Source: Marinibacterium sp. (GTDB lineage: Bacteria; Pseudomonadota; Alphaproteobacteria; Rhodobacterales; Rhodobacteraceae). From it: a DNA stretch of 45,930 nt. Of this stretch, positions 8,702 through 16,808 are shown piece by piece. Below the pieces are notes generated by a model that had not been told where the DNA came from, ran no database searches, and saw only the letters and a program-made list of their open reading frames with translations. Numbering within the stretch: position 1 is the first letter of the stretch; each line of letters begins with the position of its first letter. A program made the translations under genes and the position numbers. The stretch lies in the NCBI GenBank assembly GCA_025800215.1, contig JAOXSC010000019.1:1-45930 (forward strand), in the 5' to 3' direction.

Positions 8702-8851
8702 GCGAACTTCCCGCGATTGGCCGTGATCTGCGTGGGCTGCGCAGCTTTGGGGATCTGGCCCATGTGCGTCTTGCGCCGCCGGGGCGGGGCGCCGGCGGTG
8801 ATCGGCAGGGTTGGGGCAAACGGGGCGGATGGTTTTCGCCCCTTTTCTTTT
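8702..8851 (+). ncRNA. Possible small RNA (structured, gene-free segment)
   Basis: The 370-bp stretch 8628-8997 has no supported gene. Within it, two terminator-like structures (ending at 8701 and 8851) bracket about 150 bp with two further stems. CTGCG (8728-8732) can pair with CGCAG, and CGCCGCCGG (8774-8782) with CCGGCGGTG (8792-8800). A sequence with its own terminator but no ORF is what a small RNA gene would look like. No promoter is clear, and I recognise no known RNA family. It could also be the leader region of trcR with an attenuator. Confidence 0.3.
8822..8851 (+). terminator. Second terminator-like hairpin upstream of trcR
   Basis: GGGGCG (8822-8827) pairs with CGCCCC (8837-8842) around a 9-nt loop, followed by TTTTCTTTT (8843-8851). 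No gene lies directly upstream of it on this strand. Confidence 0.55.
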
Positions 8852-8997
8852 GGCCCCGGATCGGCTATCTACCTTGCGTTCCCTTGAAAACGGAAACCTG
8901 TTCCGCGCCTGACAAAGGCCGGGACGCCCGGGCAAACGGCCCTGGGCGCCGGATCCGGTTTGACCGTTCGGGACATAGCAAAAGGAGACATGGGCAC

Positions 8998-9762
8998 ATG
9001 GCAAAACCGATCATGGCCAAGGCCACCGCCGTGTGGCTGGTGGACAATACCACCATCAGCTTCAAGCAGATTGCCGATTTTGTCGGCCTGCACGAGCTGG
9101 AGGTTCAGGGCATCGCAGATGGCGACGTGGCAGCCGGGGTCAAAGGGTTCGACCCGGTGACCAACAATCAGCTGACCCAGGGCGAAATCGACTCTGCCGA
9201 AGCCAACCCGCTTCACAAGCTGAAGCTGAAATTCAACCCCGCCGCCGTGGGCGAAGAAAAGCGCCGTGGCCCGCGCTATACGCCGCTGTCCAAACGTCAG
9301 GACCGCCCGGCGGCGATCCTGTGGCTGGTCAAGTTCCACCCCGAACTGACCGACGGGCAGGTGTCCAAACTGGTGGGCACGACCAAACCGACGATCCAGT
9401 CGATCCGCGAACGCACCCATTGGAACATCGCCAACATCCAGCCCATCGACCCGGTGGCGCTTGGGCTGTGCAAACAGTCCGAACTGGATGTGGCCGTGCA
9501 GAAGGCCGCCGCCAAGCTGGCCGCCGAAGGCGCGGTGATGACCGATGACGAACGCCGCAAGCTGGTGAGCACCGAACAGTCGCTCGAGATGGAGGCCGAA
9601 CCGCGCATCCCCACGGCGATCGAAGGGCTCGAAACCTTTTCGCTGTCGGATGACGATGACGACAAGGTCGACAGCGATCCCATCGTGGATGCCGACAGCT
9701 TCTTCAACCTGCCTGCGGGCGGGGATGAAGATGACGACGATGACGATCAGCCGCGCATCTGA
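8998..9762 (+). CDS. trcR: Cell cycle transcriptional regulator TrcR (DUF1013)
   Basis: This 254-residue protein matches the alphaproteobacterial DUF1013 family. The Caulobacter member TrcR associates with RNA polymerase and influences cell-cycle transcription. The N-terminus MAKPIMAKATAVWLVDNT and two helix-turn-helix-like segments (FKQIADFVGLHELEVQGIAD and DGQVSKLVGTTKPTIQSIRE) fit the family. The C-terminus is strongly acidic, with runs of five and six aspartates. I chose the ATG at 8998 because AAAGGAG lies about 10 bp upstream and the family N-terminus begins there; the frame upstream is unrelated. A strong terminator follows immediately, so the gene is monocistronic. Confidence 0.92.
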   Translation: MAKPIMAKATAVWLVDNTTISFKQIADFVGLHELEVQGIADGDVAAGVKGFDPVTNNQLTQGEIDSAEANPLHKLKLKFNPAAVGEEKRRGPRYTPLSKRQDRPAAILWLVKFHPELTDGQVSKLVGTTKPTIQSIRERTHWNIANIQPIDPVALGLCKQSELDVAVQKAAAKLAAEGAVMTDDERRKLVSTEQSLEMEAEPRIPTAIEGLETFSLSDDDDDKVDSDPIVDADSFFNLPAGGDEDDDDDDQPRI

Positions 9763-9770
9763 TGCAACGC

Positions 9771-9804
9771 AAAACCCCGGCCCCTGCGGCCGGGGTTTTT
9801 TTTT
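9771..9804 (+). terminator. Strong intrinsic terminator of trcR
   Basis: AACCCCGGCC (9773-9782) pairs perfectly with GGCCGGGGTT (9788-9797) around the loop CCTGC. A run of nine T begins at 9796. Confidence 0.92.
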
Positions 9805-9834
9805 GGCCCCCCGGCAGAGGACGCAGGCAGCCCG

Positions 9835-10332
9835 ATGACCCGGCCCGATCCCCCCAGCCTTGACGAAACGGCCGAGTTTGCGGCGCGCTGCCATGCAGGG
9901 CAGGTGGACAAGGCCGGTCAGCCCTATGTGGATCACCTACGGCGGGTGGGGGCGCATCTGTGCCGGATCTTTCCCCGGGCCAGCCTGGCCGAGCGCCACG
10001 CCGCCTGGCTGCATGATGTGCTCGAAGACACCCCGGTCACCGCGCAGGACCTTGGGCAGCGCGGCTATGGCGATGATGTCATCGCGCTGGTACAGGCGGT
10101 GACCAAGGATCCCGCAGGCACCCAGACCTATGCCGAACGGATCGAGACGCTGGCCCGCCACGGCCCCGATGGCGCGATCCGGCTGAAGATCGCGGATCTG
10201 ACGGACAATGGCGACCCCGCGCGGCTGGCCGCGCTGCCGCCTGATCAGGCCACCCGCCTGGCCCGGCGCTATGACGCGGCGCGCGCACGGCTCTGGGCGG
10301 CGCTGGACGCGCGCACGCGCCGCGCCCCTTGA
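9835..10332 (+). CDS. HD-domain protein, small alarmone hydrolase-like (MESH1/SpoT-HD type)
   Basis: The 165-residue product is a stand-alone HD domain like the hydrolase half of SpoT/RelA and MESH1. Such enzymes remove pyrophosphate from (p)ppGpp, or phosphate from NADPH in some relatives. The metal and catalytic motifs are intact: H35 in YVDHLRRV, WLHDVLEDT (HD and ED pairs) and KIADLTDN. There is no synthetase, TGS or ACT domain. The ATG at 9835 begins the family sequence. The gene lies between the trcR terminator and the LexA box of mmcB. The alarmone substrate is inferred from motifs only. Confidence 0.82.
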   Translation: MTRPDPPSLDETAEFAARCHAGQVDKAGQPYVDHLRRVGAHLCRIFPRASLAERHAAWLHDVLEDTPVTAQDLGQRGYGDDVIALVQAVTKDPAGTQTYAERIETLARHGPDGAIRLKIADLTDNGDPARLAALPPDQATRLARRYDAARARLWAALDARTRRAP

Positions 10333-10337
10333 TTTTT

Positions 10338-10352
10338 GTTCACGAATTGTTC
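10338..10352 (+). promoter_or_regulatory. LexA (SOS) box upstream of mmcB
   Basis: GTTC (10338-10341) and GTTC (10349-10352) separated by 7 nt form the alphaproteobacterial LexA recognition sequence GTTC-N7-GTTC. It ends 11 bp before the mmcB ATG. The Caulobacter homologue is known to be SOS-regulated, which agrees. Confidence 0.82.
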
Positions 10353-10363
10353 ACCATTGTCCC

Positions 10364-10810
10364 ATGTTGGATCTGCAACCCGGACAAAAGCTTGCGCGCG
10401 GGGTCGCGCGTCACCTGTTCGACCTGGGCCTTGTGACGGTCGAAGAACTGGTGCCCACGCGCGGTCTGCGCGTGGATGTGATGGCGCTTGGCCCCAAGGG
10501 CGAGATCTGGATCGTTGAATGCAAATCCAGCCGGGCCGATTTCCGCGCGGATGCGAAATGGCAGGGCTATCTTGAGTGGTGTGACCGGTTTTTCTGGGCG
10601 GTGGATCAGGATTTCCCGACCGAATTGCTGCCGCCCGATACCGGGCTGATCATCGCCGATGCCTATGATGCGGACATCATCCGCATGGCGCCCGAAGACA
10701 AGCTGGCCGCGGCGCGGCGCAAACGCATGATCCAGACCTTTGCCACCCATGCAGCGCGGCGGCTGCAGGCGCTGCGCGATCCCAATGCGCAGGCCGGCGG
10801 CGGGGCCTGA
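10364..10810 (+). CDS. mmcB: MmcB family DNA repair protein
   Basis: The 148-residue product matches MmcB, an alphaproteobacterial protein linked to mitomycin C resistance. The core looks like a PD-(D/E)XK nuclease fold: an aspartate in LRVDVMAL followed by VECKSS (E-x-K) and conserved FRADAKWQGYLEWCD and FFWAV. The start at 10364 is chosen because the family N-terminus (MLDLQPGQKLARGVARHLF) begins there and a LexA box sits just upstream; the frame extends 5' without family sequence. Its stop codon directly abuts the stop of the convergent DUF6324-like gene (TGATCA). Nuclease activity is an inference. Confidence 0.9.
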   Translation: MLDLQPGQKLARGVARHLFDLGLVTVEELVPTRGLRVDVMALGPKGEIWIVECKSSRADFRADAKWQGYLEWCDRFFWAVDQDFPTELLPPDTGLIIADAYDADIIRMAPEDKLAAARRKRMIQTFATHAARRLQALRDPNAQAGGGA

Positions 10811-10999
10811 TCAGCCCTGCACGCTGCGCGCGGCCTGGGCGGCGGCGCGGATTTCTTCGGCGATTTCCTCGGCCTCTTCCGGGTCGAAATCCATCGGGAT
10901 TTCGACGCCGGTGGCTTCGATGAAAATGCGGACCATGCCGTGATCGGTGGGACCGATCTGAAGGTTGGCCTCGATGTCGCGTTCTGTGTTGATGCCCAT
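10811..10999 (-). CDS. DUF6324-like small acidic protein
   Basis: The 62-residue product begins MGINTERDIEANLQIGP and ends in an acidic, alanine-rich helix (EEAEEIAEEIRAAAQAARS). I associate it with the Rhodobacterales small-protein family DUF6324, from memory and not checked. The start at 10999 has an AAGGAG site 7 bp upstream; the longer frame has none. There is no signal peptide or membrane span. Function is unknown. It is convergent with mmcB with no intergenic base between the two stop codons. Confidence 0.78.
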   Translation of the reverse strand: MGINTERDIEANLQIGPTDHGMVRIFIEATGVEIPMDFDPEEAEEIAEEIRAAAQAARSVQG

Positions 11000-11069
11000 C
11001 CGGTGCTCCTTGGAACAGGGCGCAGTGCTAACGCGGGTGCGCCCTGTTGGCAAGATGTCGGCGGTGCGA

Positions 11070-12116
11070 TCAGGTCCGGCGCGTGTCGGGGTGCAGCGAT
11101 GCCCCCAGGATGTGCTCGGATTTGTGGATCACGTGGCTGGCGGTGTTCACGATCAGCGGATCGGGGGCCTGTGCGATCTTGGGATCCTTGCCGGGATAGT
11201 CGATGGTGCTCAGGAAATGACGCATGCAGTTCAGGCGGGCGCGTTTCTTGTCATCGGATTTGACCACGGTCCAGGGCGCATCGGCGGTGTCGGTGTAGAA
11301 GAACATCGCCTCTTTCGCTTCGGTATAGTCGTCCCATTTGCTCAGCGACGCCTTGTCGATCGGGCTGAGCTTCCATTGCTTCAGCGGATCGGTTTCGCGG
11401 CTTTTGAAGCGGCGCTTCTGCTCGTCCTGGGTGACCGAGAACCAGTATTTGTAAAGCCGGATGCCCGAGCGCACGAGCATGCGTTCCATGTCGGGGGTCT
11501 GGCGCATGAATTCCAGGTATTCGCTGGGCTCGCAGAACCCCATCACCCGTTCGACGCCCGCGCGGTTGTACCAGCTGCGGTCATACAGCACCATTTCACC
11601 CTTGGTGGGCAGATGTTCGATATAGCGCTGGAAATACCACTGGCCGCGTTCGGTGTCGGTGGGTTTGTTGAGCGCCACAACGCGGGCCAGCCGCGGGTTG
11701 AGGTGTTCGGTAAAGCGCTTGATCGTGCCACCCTTACCGGCCGCGTCCCGGCCTTCGAACAGCATGACGAATTTCTGACCCGTTTCCTGTGCCCAGAGCT
11801 GCACCTTGAGCAGTTCGGCCTGCAGTTTGGCCTTCTGGCGTTCGTAGCTGCGGCGCGACAGCTTGTCAGTATAGGGGTATTCGCCGCTTTCAAAGGCGCG
11901 CAGGATGTCTTCCTTGGTGGGTTCGACCTTGGGCGCGCGCGCAGGCGCTGCCGCGACCGGTGCTGCGTCGAACGGCGTGCTGGAGGCCTCGGGCTTTGCG
12001 GCCTCGGGCTTGGCTGCGACTTTGGGCTTGGCTGCGGCTTTGGGCGCCGGTTTGGCCACCGGTTCTGCCTTGGTGTTTGTCACGGGTTCCAGAGCGGGCG
12101 CGGGGGGGGTCGACAT
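11070..12116 (-). CDS. ppk2: Polyphosphate kinase 2
   Basis: PPK2 enzymes transfer phosphate between polyphosphate and nucleotides. The 348-residue product has Walker A GRDAAGKGG (residues 122-130), Walker B LYDRSWYNR (177-185) and the lid and C-terminal core FCEPSEYLEFMRQ. The first 65 residues are a low-complexity extension rich in Ala, Lys and Pro and are not part of the catalytic fold. The family length without it (about 270-300) fits. Subclass (NDP or NMP kinase) cannot be fixed by eye; the single-domain form suggests class I. It is divergent from tRNA-His. Confidence 0.95.
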   Translation of the reverse strand: MSTPPAPALEPVTNTKAEPVAKPAPKAAAKPKVAAKPEAAKPEASSTPFDAAPVAAAPARAPKVEPTKEDILRAFESGEYPYTDKLSRRSYERQKAKLQAELLKVQLWAQETGQKFVMLFEGRDAAGKGGTIKRFTEHLNPRLARVVALNKPTDTERGQWYFQRYIEHLPTKGEMVLYDRSWYNRAGVERVMGFCEPSEYLEFMRQTPDMERMLVRSGIRLYKYWFSVTQDEQKRRFKSRETDPLKQWKLSPIDKASLSKWDDYTEAKEAMFFYTDTADAPWTVVKSDDKKRARLNCMRHFLSTIDYPGKDPKIAQAPDPLIVNTASHVIHKSEHILGASLHPDTRRT

Positions 12117-12305
12117 ATGGGCTCCTTTCGTCAGCTACCGGCTGACGCTAGTGCGCATGCGCGTCAACGCCCTTGATCCATGTCAACTCTGTAACAATAA
12201 CGTGACGGGATTTCGCCGCACCCGGCGCGATGCGCAAACCTGTCGAAAAGCTGTGCAAGACCCCTTGCATTCGCTGCGGCGGTTGGATAGAGCACACGGC
12301 ACGGT

Positions 12306-12382
12306 GCCGCCTTAGCTCAGTTGGTTAGAGCGCTGGATTGTGGATCCAGAGGTCCCCTGTTCAAGCCAGGGAGGCGGTACCA
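12306..12382 (+). tRNA. tRNA-His (GTG)
   Basis: The cloverleaf is complete. The acceptor 5' strand GCCGCCT (12306-12312) pairs with AGGCGGT (12372-12378). The anticodon stem is CTGGA/TCCAG with loop TTGTGGA and anticodon GTG at 12340-12342. The T-arm is CCCTG-TTCAAGC-CAGGG. CCA is encoded (12380-12382). Position 73 is A, the first pair is G1:U72, and the base before G1 is T, so there is no encoded G-1. This is the divergent alphaproteobacterial form of tRNA-His. Confidence 0.96.
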
Positions 12383-12437
12383 TTTCCCCCCGGATCATAC
12401 CGTTGACCCGTCCAAGGCGATGCCATCAAAGCCGGTG

Positions 12438-12896
12438 TCAGGCCTTTGGGTGCGCTTGTTTCATGCCGCGCATATCCAGGTGGGTGTTGGCCAGAACCGT
12501 GCCCCGATAGTCGCCCCGCAGATCCCATTTCAGCCAGCCCCAGAACCGCACCGCACGCGGCATGAAGTAGCGCCGGTAGCGCGACCCGAAATAGTCGGGA
12601 TGCTCCATCAGGCGCCAGTATTCCAGATCCATGTATTTGCGGTCGAACCGGTGAAAGCCTTCGATCTCGATCAGGAAATCATGGACCATCGACGCGTAGA
12701 CATCGTGTTTGTTGTACTTGCGGAAAAAGATGCGCAGCAGCCCCGGGACAGAATGCGCATCGAACCGGTATCCTTTGGGGATGATCGCAGTATGGCCGCC
12801 GGTCAGCGCAACGGTGACGTCTTCGTTCAGATACCATCTGCGGTAATTGTCGCGATCACGTCGCAGTTCGGCATGGGACGGGGTCAGCTGGGGCAT
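12438..12896 (-). CDS. DUF1353 domain protein
   Basis: The 152-residue product carries the DUF1353 pattern: a beta-rich start, then YRFDAHSVPGLLRIFFRKYNKHDVYASMVHDFLIE (about residues 43-77) with the conserved D-x-x-S-V-P and H-D pairs. Members occur in phages and in bacterial chromosomes, and the biochemical role is not established. There is no signal peptide. The Shine-Dalgarno upstream of 12896 is weak. It lies 28 bp downstream of the dehydratase gene on the same strand and could be its operon partner; no other phage genes are nearby. Confidence 0.78.
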   Translation of the reverse strand: MPQLTPSHAELRRDRDNYRRWYLNEDVTVALTGGHTAIIPKGYRFDAHSVPGLLRIFFRKYNKHDVYASMVHDFLIEIEGFHRFDRKYMDLEYWRLMEHPDYFGSRYRRYFMPRAVRFWGWLKWDLRGDYRGTVLANTHLDMRGMKQAHPKA

Positions 12897-12924
12897 GGGA
12901 AACGGGCCTTGGTGGGTTGGTGGG

Positions 12925-14706
12925 TCAGTGACTGTCGCGGGGCAGGCCCTTGGTGGCGGTGATGCGCTGGTATTTGACGGCCGGTTTCAGGACCATGCCC
13001 TTGTCGAACTGATCCACCATGCCGCGCTGGATCTCTTGCCAGGGGGTCTGGTGATCGGGATAGGCATAGCCGCCACGCGCCGTCAGAGCGGCCCGGCGCG
13101 CGGCCAGTTCGTCATCCGGGATCAGCACATTGGCAGTGCCCGCGTTCAGGTCGATCCGCAGCCGGTCGCCCGTCTGCAGCAGCGCCAGCCCGCCCATGGC
13201 GGCCGCTTCGGGGGCTGCATTCAGGATCGACGGGCTGCCGGACGTGCCCGATTGCCGCCCGTCACCGATGCAGGGCAGGGCGGTGATGCCCTGTTCCAGA
13301 AGGGCGGCGGGGGGCGTCATGTTCACCACCTCGGCGCCGCCGGGATAGCCGATGGGCCCCGCGCCCCGGATCACCAGCATGCAGTGCGCGTCGATCTTCA
13401 GATCGGGATTGTCGATATTGTGGTGATAGTCTTCGGGCCCGTCGAACACCACGGCGCGGCCTTCAAAGGCGTTGGGGTCGTCGGGGTTCGACAGATAGCG
13501 CGCGCGGAATTCGTCTGAAATCACGCTGGTTTTCATGATGGCGCTGTCCCACAGGTTGCCGGTCAGGTTCACGAACCCCGCATCCTGCACCATCGGGGTG
13601 GCAAAGGGGCGGATGACATCGGCGTCATGGACCCGCGCACCGGCATAGTTGTCGGCGATGCTGTGCCCGGTCACGGTCGGGGCGTCGGGATGGGGGATCA
13701 CGCCCGCGCCCAGCAGTTCCGACATCACGCCGGGGGCGCCTCCGGCGCGGTGGAAATCTTCGGCCAGATAGCTGCCTGCGGGCTGGACATTGCACAATAG
13801 CGGGATCTTGTGGCCAAGCCGCTGCCAGTCGTCATTGGTCAGCTCGATCCCTGCATGGCGGGCAATGGCATTCACATGGATCGGCGCATTGGTGGATCCG
13901 CCAATGGCCGAATTGAAGACGATGGCGTTTTCAAAGGCCGCGCGCGTCAGGATGTCCGAAGGTTTGAGATCGGCCCACACCATGTCAACAATGCGCTTGC
14001 CGGTTTCAAACGCCATCTGCCCCCGCTCACGATAAGGGGCGGGGATGGCGGCGGAACCGGGCAATTGCATGCCCAGAACCTCGGAGATCGTGTTCATGGT
14101 GCTGGCCGTGCCCATGGTGTTGCAGAACCCCACCGACGGGGCCGATGCGGCGGCCATGTCGAGAAACCCGTCATAGTCGATTTCGCCCGTGGCCAGCTTT
14201 TTGCGCGCCGCCCACAGGATCGTCCCCGATCCCGCCCGCGCGCCGTCATGCCAGCCGTTCAGCATGGGCCCCACCGAAAAGGCGATGGCGGGCAGGTCGA
14301 CCGTGGCGGCGGCCATCAGCAGGGCGGGCGTGGTCTTGTCACAGCCGATGGTCAGGACAACCCCGTCCAGAGGATAGCCGTAAAGCGACTCCACCAGGCT
14401 CAGATAGGCCAGGTTTCGGTCCAGCGCGGCGGTGGGCCGCTTGCCTGTTTCCTGGATCGGGTGGACGGGAAATTCGATGGGCACCCCACCCATCGCGATG
14501 ATCCCGTCCCGGATGCGCTTGGCCAGTTCCACATGATGGCGGTTGCAGGGCGACAGGTCTGATCCGGTCTGGGCGATGCCGATGATGGGCTTGCCGCTCT
14601 GGATCTCGTCGCGGGTCAGGCCAAAGTTCAGATAGCGCTCAAAATAGAGCGCGGTCATGTCCGGGTTGTCGGGATTGTTGAACCAGTTCTGCGAACGGAG
14701 TTTCAT
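12925..14706 (-). CDS. IlvD/Edd family dehydratase (pentonate-type)
   Basis: Iron-sulfur sugar-acid or dihydroxy-acid dehydratase, 593 residues. The N-terminus ([21 protein letters not shown]) and [16 protein letters not shown] match the L-arabonate/xylonate dehydratase subgroup more than biosynthetic IlvD. Three cysteines for a [2Fe-2S] cluster are in [18 protein letters not shown] and [10 protein letters not shown], and the catalytic serine region is [13 protein letters not shown] chose the ATG at 14706 because the family N-terminus begins there; the open frame to 15252 is antisense to the permease gene. The exact substrate is uncertain. No sugar catabolism genes flank it. Confidence 0.9.
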   Translation of the reverse strand: MKLRSQNWFNNPDNPDMTALYFERYLNFGLTRDEIQSGKPIIGIAQTGSDLSPCNRHHVELAKRIRDGIIAMGGVPIEFPVHPIQETGKRPTAALDRNLAYLSLVESLYGYPLDGVVLTIGCDKTTPALLMAAATVDLPAIAFSVGPMLNGWHDGARAGSGTILWAARKKLATGEIDYDGFLDMAAASAPSVGFCNTMGTASTMNTISEVLGMQLPGSAAIPAPYRERGQMAFETGKRIVDMVWADLKPSDILTRAAFENAIVFNSAIGGSTNAPIHVNAIARHAGIELTNDDWQRLGHKIPLLCNVQPAGSYLAEDFHRAGGAPGVMSELLGAGVIPHPDAPTVTGHSIADNYAGARVHDADVIRPFATPMVQDAGFVNLTGNLWDSAIMKTSVISDEFRARYLSNPDDPNAFEGRAVVFDGPEDYHHNIDNPDLKIDAHCMLVIRGAGPIGYPGGAEVVNMTPPAALLEQGITALPCIGDGRQSGTSGSPSILNAAPEAAAMGGLALLQTGDRLRIDLNAGTANVLIPDDELAARRAALTARGGYAYPDHQTPWQEIQRGMVDQFDKGMVLKPAVKYQRITATKGLPRDSH

Positions 14707-14781
14707 TATCTGGACCCTGTTTTGCTGGGGTGTTAGCGCCCCTACTAGCGACGAAACAGGGTGAGGTTGCAAGCGTTGATT

Positions 14782-14816
14782 GCCCGCGCGAGGCCCCGGG
14801 GCCGGCGCGCGCGGGC
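14782..14816 (-). terminator. GC-rich hairpin after the B12 permease gene
   Basis: GCCCGCGCG (14782-14790) pairs with CGCGCGGGC (14808-14816), with a further GGCCCCGGGGCC palindrome inside. It lies just past the permease stop but has no U-tract, so it may be a weak terminator or an mRNA 3'-end stabiliser. Confidence 0.45.
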
Positions 14817-14822
14817 TGTGTG

Positions 14823-15833
14823 TCAGCTGCCTGTCCGGCGGCTCAGCAGCAGGACAAAGACGAACCCCGCGCCAAGTGCGGTGGTGACGATGCCCACCGG
14901 CAGCTCTTGCGGGGCCAGCAGCATCCGCGCCAGCAGATCCGATGCGGTCAGCAGCATGGCCCCGATCAGGGCCGCGCTGATGATCAGCCGCCCGTGCAGC
15001 GGCCCGGCGAGCCCGCGCGCCAGATGCGGCACCATCAGCCCGACAAAGCCGATCACCCCGGCAATCGCCACAAAGATCGCCGTGGCCAGTGCCGCGGCAA
15101 AGAACATGCCATAGCGCAGCCGGGTGACGGGCACGCCAAGGCTGCGCGCCGTGAGGTCTCCGGCCAGCAGCGCATCCAGCCACCGGTGCCGATAAAGCCC
15201 GACCGCCAGGATGAACCCGAACCCTGCCAGCACCAGCGGAAAGCTGTCCCATCGCGCCAGCCCCAGCCCGCCCAGCATCCAGAACACCACCGAATGCGCG
15301 GCCCGGCTATCGCCCGAAAAGATCAGGTAGTTGGTGATCGCCGCAAAGAGGAACGACACCGCCAGCCCCGCAAGGATCAGCCGGTCCGGCGCGCTCGATC
15401 GCAGCCGTGCCATCAGCCCCAGCACGATGGCGGACGCCACGATGCCGCCCGTGAATGCGGCCAGCGGCAATGTCCAGCGGCCAAAGATGTCTCCGGTCAC
15501 GGTGATGACAAAGACCGCCCCCGCCGCCGCCCCCGATGACAGGCCAAACAGGAACGGATCGGCCAGATCATTGCGCGTGGTCGTTTGCAGAAGCACGCCG
15601 ACAACGCCCAGCCCCCCGCCGATCAGCGCGGCAAAGATGGCGCGCGGCAGGCGCAGGTCAAAGATGATGCGATCCAGCGCGACCATGTCCGACGGATCGA
15701 ACCCCAGCCCCCGCGCCAGCGCCTGCGGGATCTGGGCCACCGGAATATCCGCCTGCCCATAGATCACCGACAGCACAAGAAGGGCGGCCAGACCGGCCGC
15801 CCCCACAATCAGGCTGAGCGAAAAGCGCAGCAT
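14823..15833 (-). CDS. btuC: FecCD/BtuC-type ABC transporter permease
   Basis: Membrane subunit of a cobalamin/iron-chelate ABC importer, 336 residues with about ten hydrophobic helices. The family segments [19 protein letters not shown] and [13 protein letters not shown] are clear. Its ATG directly abuts the stop of the binding-protein gene (TGAATG), so translation is coupled. It is the last gene of a five-ORF unit headed by a cobalamin riboswitch, which is why vitamin B12 (or another corrinoid) is the most likely substrate, not a siderophore. The gene symbol is an inference from that context. Confidence 0.88.
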   Translation of the reverse strand: MLRFSLSLIVGAAGLAALLVLSVIYGQADIPVAQIPQALARGLGFDPSDMVALDRIIFDLRLPRAIFAALIGGGLGVVGVLLQTTTRNDLADPFLFGLSSGAAAGAVFVITVTGDIFGRWTLPLAAFTGGIVASAIVLGLMARLRSSAPDRLILAGLAVSFLFAAITNYLIFSGDSRAAHSVVFWMLGGLGLARWDSFPLVLAGFGFILAVGLYRHRWLDALLAGDLTARSLGVPVTRLRYGMFFAAALATAIFVAIAGVIGFVGLMVPHLARGLAGPLHGRLIISAALIGAMLLTASDLLARMLLAPQELPVGIVTTALGAGFVFVLLLSRRTGS

Positions 15834-16784
15834 TCAGAACTGGTCGGGATGCATCGCGGCGGCCATCTTCTGGATGGCGGCGATGTTTGCGGGCCCCGGT
15901 GTCAGCTCTTCATAGCGCAGGCCGATCCAGGCTTCGTTCTTGACCGCGTCGGTCTGCGACATGACCGGGTGGTCCTGCAGGAACTTGAACGTGTCCGCCG
16001 CGCCATTGCCGGTCTGATAGTCCAGCAGCACCAGGAATTCGGGGTTCGACGCGGCCACAGCTTCCCAGGACGACCGGCCCCAGCTGGTGTCCATGTCATG
16101 GGTGACGTTTTCGCCGCCCGCCGCCGCGATCATCGCGTCGGGGATCGCAAATTTGCCAGCGGTAAAGGGCGCATCGGCCGGGCCGTCCAGCAGGAACACG
16201 CGCGGCTTGTCGAGATCGGCGGTCTTGGTTTCGATCTCGGCCAGCTCGGCCTTCCAGCCATCGACCAGGGCCTGAGCCTTGTCTTCGACATGCATGATCG
16301 TGCCAAGGCGCAGCATGTCGTCAAACAGCAGATCCATCGACGCTTCGGGCCGGTTCTTGTCCAGGTGCACGCAGCTTTCGGTCAGAACCAGCGTTTTGAT
16401 GCCAAAGGGTTCGAGCGTGTCGGGTGTCACCTCGCCGCCCGGACGCATGCCGTAATACCAGCCCGCGATGAAGAGGTCCGGATCGGCGGCGATCAGGTTT
16501 TCCATCGTGGGGTATTTCGGCGCGATTTCGGGGATGTCGCCGCGCAGCGTGTCGAATTCGGGGCTGGTCTTGTACCAGCCGGTGATGCCGGTCAGGCCTA
16601 CGATGCTGTCCTGCAGATCCAGCGCAAAGGCCATGTCGGTCATGTTCATGTCATGCACGACCAGCTTTTCGGGCTTCTGGTCGAACACCAGCGGCGTGCC
16701 GCAATTGTCGACCGTGACCTCATGGGCGGCCAGCGCGGTGCCGGACATCAGGCCCAGAAGGGCCAGCGAGAGGGCTTTTTTCAT
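15834..16784 (-). CDS. btuF: Periplasmic corrinoid-binding protein (BtuF/FepB fold)
   Basis: The 316-residue product has a signal peptide (MKKALSLALLGLMSGTALAA) and two Rossmann-like lobes joined by a long helix, as in cluster A-II binding proteins. Recognisable parts are TPLVFDQKPEKLVVHD near the start and ADPDLFIAGWYYGMRPGG. It lies between the ATPase gene and the permease gene and abuts the latter. An AAGGA site precedes the start. The riboswitch upstream of the operon makes B12 or a corrinoid the expected ligand; the sequence alone would also allow an iron chelate. Confidence 0.85.
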   Translation of the reverse strand: MKKALSLALLGLMSGTALAAHEVTVDNCGTPLVFDQKPEKLVVHDMNMTDMAFALDLQDSIVGLTGITGWYKTSPEFDTLRGDIPEIAPKYPTMENLIAADPDLFIAGWYYGMRPGGEVTPDTLEPFGIKTLVLTESCVHLDKNRPEASMDLLFDDMLRLGTIMHVEDKAQALVDGWKAELAEIETKTADLDKPRVFLLDGPADAPFTAGKFAIPDAMIAAAGGENVTHDMDTSWGRSSWEAVAASNPEFLVLLDYQTGNGAADTFKFLQDHPVMSQTDAVKNEAWIGLRYEELTPGPANIAAIQKMAAAMHPDQF

Positions 16785-16808
16785 CAGGGAAAGTCCTTGT
16801 TTACGGGT

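Noticed and set aside
10965..12176. 403-codon plus-strand frame opposite ppk2
   Set aside because: Antisense shadow. PPK2 on the minus strand has clear Walker motifs.
12438..12896. DUF1353 gene beside a tRNA as a sign of an integrated element
   Set aside because: DUF1353 is also chromosomal, no integrase or other phage gene is near, and no repeat of the tRNA 3' end is visible as an attachment site.
14707..15252. N-terminal extension of the dehydratase frame
   Set aside because: The open frame runs on upstream of 14706, but this part overlaps the btuC gene out of frame and lacks family sequence.
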